Positions 56,801 through 64,000 of a stretch of DNA of 64,000 nt are shown piece by piece. The notes under the pieces were generated by a model. That model searched no databases and was not told where the DNA came from. It worked only from the letters and a program-made list of their open reading frames with translations. The DNA is from Branchiostoma belcheri (lineage: Eukaryota > Chordata > Leptocardii > Amphioxiformes > Branchiostomatidae), in assembly GCF_001625305.1 (NCBI RefSeq), contig NW_017803879.1, forward strand, positions 104,270-168,269, written 5' to 3'. The first letter of the stretch is position 1, and every line of letters starts with the position of its first letter. The translations under genes were made by a program, and so were the position numbers.

Positions 56801-59800
56801 CAATAAAGTTAGTGATGTTTAGTACAAACTCGTAGCTGGTAGCTGGGGGGTTGTACGATAGTAGATTCTTTATTGACACAACAAAAAGCACAGGGACCTT
56901 TTTATGGTCTTCTACAACTAAAGATCTAAAATAAAGATAACTAGAAAGGCCAATATTTGCTTTGGAGCAAATACAGCGATGGGTTCACCACATTTTACGA
57001 CATGGCAGGGAAAGAATGAGAAAAACAAGGGAAAACAATGATTTACATTGATATAACTATAATATGAAGTAACATACAACTAAAACAACAGTTGGATAGC
57101 TATTCCCTACTTTATTGGTTAGGATTTTTAATTGCATAATGCAAACTGTTGATTTTCAAAATAAAAAAAAAACGTTCATGCCCCGCATTCCAATGCTGGA
57201 GCAGAAAAGCTTGAAATACCCACCAAAACACTTTAATAAAGACATACTGTCAGTATGGAAATGCTCTGTGCAGGTGTTAATCAAGTTAAATCCCAACAGC
57301 CAATCAGCAAGAAATGCTCTGTGCAGGTGGAAATGCTCTGTGCAGGTGTTAATCAAGTTAAATCCCAACAGCCAATCAGCAAGAAGTATAGAGGAAAGCT
57401 GCATGCCTATTGGTTGATGCCCTGCATTCCATTGTGATGACTCATGCCCAGACGTGGTAAACACGGCACACTAACACAGTAATACATTTGCTATAACACA
57501 GCCAAAAAACTCAAATAAAACCATTCTAAAAGCCTGTATCACAAAAATTTAAAAAAACGCCTAGGGGTATTTGCCCACTGTACCTCCATACCAAATTTCA
57601 GGACCTTAGGCCCTAAAATGAAGAAGCTGAATCCATTTAAAAAATGGCAGGAGAAGGAGAAGGAGAAGGAGAAGAAGAAACATCAGAAAAAGCAATATGG
57701 GTTCACCACCACTTCGTGGTGTGGTGAACCCATAAATACATGTGCGAATAAAGTCATCTTGCGTACAGAGTATATGTATGCAGTAATAATAAAGGTTGAA
57801 CTATTCTCTAACACGTGGTCTAAGATCTAAAAATCATTTTAAGTATATTCTTATTTCAACAGTGTATTGTTTATCACCCCTGTATGTAGTTGAATTTATC
57901 TATAGGATCTAACGTGGTGTGTGCCCTTACAGAACGCACATGCCTATGTTAACGCCGGCTTCAGGATGTCAGTGGACCGTCAGAACGGCTCTGTAGTTAC
58001 TGCGAAACCTGCCATCGTGTTTGGAGGGGTCAACAAGGACTTGGTAATGCTCCAACTTGCTGATATTCTGTAATACCTTTATCAAAACTACATTCGGGGT
58101 TGTCTTTTCGTATTGTTTGGGTGGCTAACTTTTGGAATCGCTTTTTTCATATCAAAGTAGCGACGGTTGCATAGGGATGAAAGGTGGTGTTGACAGATGA
58201 TTGATAGGGAGACCAAACCCGGTGGTATGTGAAGGAATTCAGGAATGCAATGTTATAAGTCACGATCAAATTTATCATATAATACCCTCTACAGTTCCAA
58301 TACATCCAGAAAAATCCAAACACTTCCCGGTATAAAATCTCCAATGTCTTGTCAATGTTTCAAAATGATGTAAATGATTTTGATAGCGTATTCTTGAGGT
58401 AGACTTACAAACTCAAATCGCAATTTCAGGTACATGCTTCAGCAACGGAAGATTTTATAGTTGGAAGGAAAGTCACGGATGCTGAAACCCTTAGAGGTAA
58501 TCATAAAGACACAAAATATATCTACGAAATTCTATATTATATAAGTATCTATGTCGTTATCTATGTCGTTGCATTGTCCCCTTGATTTGTACTAATTACT
58601 TGAAAATTGATACAAGCTGTCTTTGCTTCACACAAGGAGCCCTTGCCATACTGGAGGCAGAACTAAAGCCGGATAATTCTGCTCTCCAGTCTGCAGAGTA
58701 CACTAAACAGCTGGCAACGGGACTGTTTTACAAGGTTGGTTGTATCCGTATTTAAGTATAATTGGTAGCATATAAATAGTGTATCTTAAAAGGGTTCAAT
58801 CTATTTTTTGTATCAATGTTTGCTGTATACGGCCCATGTCCTTGATACAACAAATTAAATTTGACTTTCTCTTTATCCGCGACATTTAGTAATTTTACAG
58901 TGCCTTGATGATAAATGGAAGATATGTCCATTGATAAAAAGTACGTTATTCTTATCTATGACACTCCAGTTTCTTTGTTTTCTTGTTTGTAATAAGACAC
59001 ATTGACTCAACTAATGACAAAAGGATTACAACTGTAGAATGTTTTTACTAGCACAACACCAACTAAATATGCACCGTACGTCTTTAATTAGATCACATGT
59101 AAGAATTAGAAGAAAGGTGATGTACAAAACTCGTTCCTTCAGTTCTACCTGTGTGCTGTTGGAAGAGAAAGCCTGAGTGAGTTTGTCCGTTCCGCCGTGG
59201 ACCCGCTGGTACGGCCGGTGTCGCGCGGGGAGCAGCACTTCAAGACCAGCGAGGCGGAGTGGCCTGTCAGGAAACCCCTGCCTAAAACTACAGCAAGGGT
59301 ACAGGTGAGATGGGCTGATCCACGGCCGGTACCTAACGGGCATTTATAACTAGTTTATGCAACTAATTCTGGATTAGTGTTGTTGCTTGGCGCAACGGCA
59401 GAGCGTTGGACTTGGAACCAAAAGGTGGTCATGTGTGTTGGAATAAGAAAAATAATGCTGAATTGTTGGTGAATATTGCATTAAAAAAACCCTGTTGAAT
59501 ACGCTTTCTGTACAAAGCCTTTATATTTTTCAATGGAAATTAATTGTCATTAATCTACGTATTTTCGAAGTCTTTGAATGCAATACATAGATACCCGTAA
59601 AGGGAAATGAAAGTCGTGTCCTGTTTCCTGGTCATGGAATCAAGTTAAAATTCTCAAAAATTGAAAGCAGTTTATAATTACATCCCTGAATAATTTCACC
59701 AGGTTTTAGAATGTCCAAATGAAAGCTCATCTGTGTTGGTAGAATCCATAGTTGTTCCAACACAAGGAAAGAACTCACCATAAATTTTCACTCACCTTTA

Positions 59801-62800
59801 ACAGCAACAGATAACTGTAGTGTACAGTAAACAAGTAACGCCTACCTTCAGTGCACAATATAAAGGAATTACATTGTACCTATATAATAGTATTAGTATC
59901 TTCAGTGCGCAGTGAACCAGTTACACATATCTTCATGATCAGTGCCGACTGAGCAAGTACCTTGTTCTTCTTCGCTTTGCGTGTCGAACTTCATTTAGTT
60001 GAAGACTCATGACTTGGGGGTTGTAAGGGGTGGTCGCTTGGTTTTGTGAAATTTGTTGATGGTGATCATGATATATGGATTTGGAGTCCCGGCTACTTAA
60101 TGGGCAGGCCGCTACGAACGCACTGTTCGCCACCCTACAGCTGGGCGGAGGTGAGTTCCTTCTAGCTATAGCGTGCGTAGTCCAGTGGTATGCGTTCCTG
60201 CCTCTGACTAAGAGGTTGGGAGTTCGAATTCCGGCTGTTGTCGCTCATCACCCGACATGCACGCTACTGTTTAGGGTCGCAGTCCTTAGGACGGGACATT
60301 AAGCTGTGGTCCACTGTTCATTGTGTTTGTCGAAAAAAGCTAGGGGAATTTCCCCGGTACAATGAACCTGTGAATACTGTACATAGCGTTTGTCTTCTCT
60401 GTCACGACCAGTGGAAGATTAGCTCTTCAATGAGCTAAACTGGTTCGAGATCACTTTTAGCTTAAGAGCGCAGCAAATCAGTCACAATTGCCCCGATAAG
60501 ATGACAGACAGTCATTCAAATGCTAAACAATTTATTGTGAATAAAGAAACTATCTAACCTTGTAGTTATGTTTCTTTTGTAGTTAGTTATTTCTTTCTCT
60601 TTACCGCAGGCATCTGGTGAAGCTATATACACAAACGACCTGCCTCGGACCGCCGGAGAAGTCTGTGCCGCTCTCGTGACGTCAGCTGTGGCCAACTGTA
60701 AACTGGGAACCCTGGAGTTTTCACACGCAATGGTACGAGCAAAATATACACGAAAAAAGCATTACTTTGAGCAAAAACAAAATACTAGGACAACAAATGG
60801 CCTTCAAAGTTTTGGTTTCATAGGTCGTTTCCCACTAGATAGAATTATCCGGATCGAGACGAATAGATTCGCTTGGATCCGGCTTGGAACCGGATTGAAG
60901 CCGGTTCGAATCCGATCTATTTGGCTCGGTCCGGAAAATTATTTCTTAGTGGGAATTCGAAAAGAGCCTTAAACAACGTTTAATGAAGAAAGACATGACA
61001 AGATGTTGGATAATAACTTGTTAAAGGATGTTTTGTACAGGTCGCGGTTACCAAAGTTACAAATATTTATTGAATATTCGGCAACAAACACAGTTTCTTA
61101 TGTGACGCCTTCTACTCAATCTGGTTTCATCAATGACATGCATTAAAATTCCAATGAACAATGAGTGTTTTTTTTTTAAATATCAGGACATGCCAGGAGC
61201 GGTTACCTGTCTGACAGCGAAGGATATTAAAGGGGAAAACAACTGCAACGTTCCGTTCATTTCTCCAGTGACTCCTAGAATCGAGGTGTGTGTAGCTCAT
61301 ATTTAGTACAGGAAATTTTGTTCATTGATGCAAAACGTTACGTCATTAAAAGATGCTATATGACAGAATTTACAAAAAATTAACAATTGATTATTATTGA
61401 ATATGTCAGACATGTAAAAATCAGTTTTAAAACTGATTTACATCTCTGACATCTTTTGATAAGACTCTAGAATTGTAATTTTGTTGCTGGACAAGCATTA
61501 TTTCTATTAGAAAAAGAAGAGTTCCCATGGCAAAAAGACTACTTATGTTATTCCATGTTGACGTTTTAGATTCTTCGTTGTTTTAGATTTATAAACAGCT
61601 TTTGAAGTTTCATTCTGTATCTTTAGTAGAATTATTCTCTCCATTCAGCTTCTCTCCACTGGCGAAGTACTGCATGCCGGTCAACCATTGGCTGTCGTCA
61701 TCGCAGGTACGGTTCACAATTTACTGTTACAAAGGCACGATAAGACAGGCCATGATCTCATTTTGTGATTCGATTTGTTTGAAATAAAATGGTTGCTAAG
61801 GCCACACTGACTTATTTATATGGATGACATCCTCTGAAGACCCCCAAACTAGTGCGCGGGCGAATAAAAAAAAATACAGCCAAACATGCTGCTAAACCAG
61901 AGAAATATAAATCTGGATTTGTGAATTTGTGGTAGTGCATAGCTACTTTTACGACAAGCCGGCACATGTTGGCCTTTTGCGGAATCTATGAGTCAGCACT
62001 GTATTCAGTTCTTTAGTTCGGTGGTGCCTTGGCAGCTTGCGTGCCGTCCTCTGTAGTTACCACCGGCTTTCTATTGTCGCCAGCTACCATGAGCAACGGA
62101 GGATGGCACCATGAGAGGTGATTTTTTTAGTACAGGCGACAATCCATATTCGCGTGCGGATGTCGTCCATAAAATCAAACAGTAATAACAGTAATATAAT
62201 AAGTGTGACCTAACGGATTTCTTCCAGACACCCAGTCCCATGCCGATGCCATGGCTGAGGCTGTGAAGGTGACCTACACTGACCTGAAGCCGCCCATCCT
62301 CACCATCCATGACGCCATAGCTGCCGAGTCCTTTCACTACCCTGTCTTCGAAAAAACAAAAGGAGATCCGATCGGTATTTATTTCTTTTCATTCCACCTC
62401 AACATCGGTTTCAAAGTTCATTCTTTTGAAATGTCTTCCCTGCAGTTTTACAGTTTGTTTTGTGGGATGGTTAGGTGATTATATGTACATATATAATATT
62501 TGCACTTTCAAATCTAGGGAGGTAATAAGGTCTCAAAAGGGCACAATGCAACATGATTACATTAAATGTTAGAAAATAATGTTAAATTTTTGGTATTATT
62601 TTACTTCGTTTGTGTTCCGTAAAAGAATCAAGCATCTGGGGATTTCCCTTTTTACTGTATATGCTACAAGTACCTTTCATAGAGGGTATCTTTTATTCAA
62701 GATGTAAGATCACTTTATTGATCATTGCAGTGGGAACACTGAATTACGTCCAATTTGCAAACAAATTAAAAAAAGATTCACTACAAACAAACAAACAAAC

Positions 62801-63624
62801 AGTATTTTACATAATAAGACAAATATTTACAAAAACATGTACAAAAATTACAATCTATAACAATGACTTGTACTGGTTAAAACAGTGATCTGTAGTCTTG
62901 TGGGTGGTAGCCGTATGGGATGGAAGTACACACGGTAGTACACATGATAAAACAAAATGTAGTGCCTTTCCTTTGAGCGCAAAGTCTGACAAACATCATC
63001 TGTATCACCAGGCGCCCTGGCCGGAGCACCTCATCGCATTTCAGGAGAGGTCGCGAGTTCTGCCCAGCATCACTTCTACATGGAGACACAGGCATGTCGC
63101 TGCGCCCCCTCGGAGGATGGGATGGAAGTGCAGGCTGCTACTCAGGCTCCAGACATGGTTCAGACGGCTGTAGCTCAGGCGACTGGCATATCTGCTCACA
63201 GGTTAGAAACGATTAAATATAGATTTTTGAAAGAAAAAAGTATGAATGAAAAAAAGTAGAAATGAATTGGAGTATTATTTTGGGTTGCAGTTAGTTTGTG
63301 TAATTCTTGTTCAGGTAGAGTAGGTTGACAGCACGTGGGTTTGGGAGAGTGACAAACACAATGACAAGAATTCAAAGAATTATACAGAAGAACGTTTGAT
63401 GAACTTGAAGGTCACAGAATATGGCCACCAGGACCCATCTGGAATTTTAATGCACGAGCATCTTTGCATCTTGTGACGTGGATTTTGAAACACAATGAAA
63501 TTTATGGTATCTTTGATAGGCTGTACGTCTCGGTAAAGAGAGTGGGCGGAGCTTTTGGTGGCAAGACATTCGGCTCCCTGATACCTGCTGCTGTCTGCGC
63601 GGTAGCCGCTCAGAATATCAACAG
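45756..63624 (+). CDS. Xanthine dehydrogenase/aldehyde oxidase family molybdo-flavoenzyme, 21 exons, 3' incomplete
   Basis: Exons: 45756-45831, 46227-46393, 48491-48651, 49057-49133, 50210-50289, 50897-51104, 51580-51653, 52249-52389, 55210-55312, 55552-55616, 56291-56368, 57933-58043, 58430-58496, 58637-58734, 59143-59304, 60610-60732, 61187-61285, 61649-61706, 62228-62374, 63012-63201 and 63520-63624. All are GT-AG and phase-compatible with no stop. The order is two [2Fe-2S] domains (CGEGGCGCC, then CGYCSPGM and ICRCTG), the FAD domain (LVCGNTASG onward), and the start of the molybdopterin domain ([28 protein letters not shown]). It oxidises purines or aldehydes, passing electrons Mo to Fe-S to FAD. 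The NDET glutamate typical of XDH is replaced (FISPVT), and VGGAFGGK with no following ETR is more aldehyde oxidase-like. The rest of the Mo domain lies beyond the window. Confidence 0.9.
46638..47420 (-). repeat. Interspersed repeat, ACCTCCATGA family, copy h (intron 2)
   Basis: Reverse-oriented copy of 787-1290 with a fuller core: CTCATACCTCCATGAAAT start, ATTAATTATGCAAATTAGG twice, (CA)n tract at 47355-47400, and CGCCTCCATGAAATATATG end. Confidence 0.75.
47617..47878 (-). repeat. Interspersed repeat, same family, copy i with (CA)n
   Basis: Partial copy starting at AACCGGAAGTGC and ending CCATTTCATGGAGGTAAAA, with a (CA)n microsatellite at 47776-47832. Confidence 0.75.
47879..48490. other. 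End of intron 2
   Basis: Short TATATA tracts near 47998-48045 and AACAAACA words are present. Nothing else is seen. Confidence 0.4.
49134..50209. other. Intron 4 with a diverged repeat pair
   Basis: About 49545-49690 and 49890-50040 share TATAAATAA(G)AA.ATAT.ACCCCG(A/T)AATCC and flanking words, like an old ~345-bp direct duplication. No coding signal is seen. Confidence 0.35.
52746..53730 (+). mobile_element. Penelope-like element copy 3 (tail-IR-RT end/EN-IR) in intron 8
   Basis: It is flanked by a perfect 12-bp duplication, GACTAAATCTAG (52734-52745 and 53731-53742). A 5' tail of about 32 bp (52746-52777) is followed by inverted arms of about 200 bp (52778-52975 and 53531-53730). The plus-strand frame 53088-53630 encodes the end of the RT region and a GIY-YIG endonuclease ([61 protein letters not shown]). 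It is in sense with the host gene. Structure and order match copies 1 and 2. It is a 5'-truncated derivative. Confidence 0.88.
53748..54905 (-). repeat. Interspersed repeat, ACCTCCATGA family, copy j (fullest copy)
   Basis: It starts AGTTCGACAATCTCATACCTCC directly after the target duplication of PLE copy 3 and ends ACACATTTCATGGAGGTAAT. It includes repeated ATTAATTATGCAAATTAG, CGCTAGGGGGCCCAAACTCATG, CCGGAAGTTGC and a (GGACAGAC)n tract at 54810-54855. About 1,160 bp, the longest continuous copy here and the best reference for the family. Confidence 0.75.
55617..56290. other. Intron 10
   Basis: GTCACGTGAC palindromes occur near 56128 and 56161. Nothing else is seen. Confidence 0.35.
56369..57932. 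other. Intron 11 with duplicated and palindromic segments
   Basis: ATGGGTTCACCAC at 56979 and its reverse complement near 57725 may be ends of an element of about 750 bp. The phrase near 56902 is shared with 35104. A GGTTCACCACCAC...GTGGTGTGGTGAACC hairpin lies at about 57700-57735. Confidence 0.4.
57254..57385 (+). repeat. ~75-bp tandem duplication in intron 11
   Basis: GGAAATGCTCTGTGCAGGTG through CAGCCAATCAGCAAGAA occurs twice (the second copy begins at about 57329). Confidence 0.85.
59375..59430 (+). repeat. Decayed tRNA-derived SINE head
   Basis: TGGCGCAACGGCAGAGCG resembles the A-box head of the SINE at 1291-1514. The B box is not preserved. Confidence 0.4.
59435..59764. mobile_element. 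Possible short TIR element in intron 15
   Basis: TGTGTTGGAA and TTCCAACACA form 10-bp inverted ends about 330 bp apart. There is no coding content and the target duplication is unclear. Confidence 0.3.
60165..60470 (+). repeat. tRNA-derived SINE, second family, in intron 15
   Basis: A plus-strand tRNA-like head has A box TAGTCCAGTGG (about 60178) and B box AGTTCGAATTCC (about 60220). A body follows to about 60470 (AATTTCCCCGGTACAATGAA). The two boxes are spaced as in a tRNA, but the family body argues for a SINE. Confidence 0.65.
60829..60955. mobile_element. Short palindromic MITE-like element in intron 16
   Basis: The ends TTCCCACTA and TAGTGGGAA, plus nested TCCGGA words, make a 127-bp nearly self-complementary unit (ATTATCCGGATCG ... 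CGGTCCGGAAAAT). Confidence 0.55.
61707..63011. other. Introns 18 and 19 (apart from exon 19)
   Basis: 62375-63011 has an (AAAC)n-like patch near 62785. Exon 20 is read from the acceptor TATCACCAG (63011), not the later ATTTCAG, because the earlier site keeps [13 protein letters not shown] of the Mo domain. Nothing else is seen. Confidence 0.5.
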
Positions 63625-64000
63625 GTACGTCCTAAATCATGGCCTTTCCTTTTTTATGGATATAAAAGATGTTAAAATCGTAATGACATGTAAAAATTGA
63701 ATTAACAAACATGAAGACTATTTATTGTACGTTCATTTTACTTTTAATCACCTTTAATCACATTTTCTTTTGCTATAGGATTACATATTGCCATAGTGCG
63801 TATTTTTGAAGATCTATTAGAACATTTTGTTACAGAAAAAACGGCATGTCATGTAGCGGAAAGTACCTTTTGAACTAATAAAGCCTTCAAGAAAAATGTG
63901 TTGTTATTATTTGTTTGCATCATACTAAATAAAGTTTTAAGAAACCAAATTGGTACAATGCATATATTTGCACCGTTTCAAAGGCCTGTCCGTCTGAGTC
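63625..64000 (+). other. Start of intron 21, gene continues off the window
   Basis: Donor GTACGT follows 63624. No further exon of the molybdopterin domain is recognisable before the right edge. Confidence 0.6.

Noticed and set aside
63043-63201. Exon 20 starting at the later ATTTCAG acceptor
   Set aside because: It would drop residues conserved in the family; the acceptor at 63011 keeps the frame and the ALAG...ISGEV segment.

Overview
The window looks like a piece of a lancelet (Branchiostoma-type cephalochordate) nuclear genome. This is an inference from gene content and style: intron-rich genes with GT-AG junctions, a cadherin/EGF/Ig receptor kinase, LRR-transmembrane and fibrinogen-domain genes, tandem C2H2 fingers alternating CDQCDYSA and CGECGFRT types, a Penelope-like element family, and a helicase-bearing Academ DNA transposon. 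No species-level search was possible.

Layout. 1-4.8 kb: AT-rich repeats, a tRNA-derived SINE and a diverged ~430-bp duplicated repeat. 4.8-17.4 kb: a decayed minus-strand SAP + SWIM + YqaJ-nuclease gene, cut twice by later insertions. One is a 0.9-kb Penelope-like element (6496-7403, 15-bp target duplication). The other is a 9.6-kb Academ-type transposon (7691-17314) with 83-bp terminal inverted repeats differing at one base and a 9-bp target duplication. The Academ element carries a seven-exon DDE transposase (plus strand) convergent with a RecQ-like helicase (minus strand), which fits the AcademH lineage. 17.8-21.9 kb: an interspersed repeat, a second Penelope-like insertion and a TTAA-flanked TIR element. 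22-24.1 kb: a damaged minus-strand LRR receptor gene, with four related exon-like units ending in splice donors upstream of it (25.9-29.4 kb). 30.1-32.9 kb: a plus-strand receptor tyrosine kinase fragment that stops within the kinase N-lobe. 33-38 kb: two LINE fragments, a miniature Penelope-like fold-back and a damaged C2H2 zinc-finger gene. 38.3-39.2 kb: a ~40-bp minisatellite and a broken fibrinogen-domain fragment. 39.2-45.7 kb: repeats and non-coding DNA. 45.8-63.6 kb: 21 exons of a xanthine dehydrogenase/aldehyde oxidase family gene, plus strand, running off the right edge. Its intron 8 holds a third EN-bearing Penelope-like insertion and a long copy of the commonest interspersed repeat.

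The most unusual content is mobile. First, there is a nearly complete, recently inserted helicase-encoding Academ element. Second, four Penelope-like insertions share one architecture (target duplication, ~32-36-bp tail, inverted arm, centre, inverted arm, target duplication). Three of them keep a GIY-YIG endonuclease region, and at least one subfamily has a hammerhead-ribozyme-like core in its arms. The only gene that looks intact over its visible length is the molybdo-flavoenzyme; the other host-type genes carry breaks that could be real decay or assembly error, several of them at homopolymer runs.
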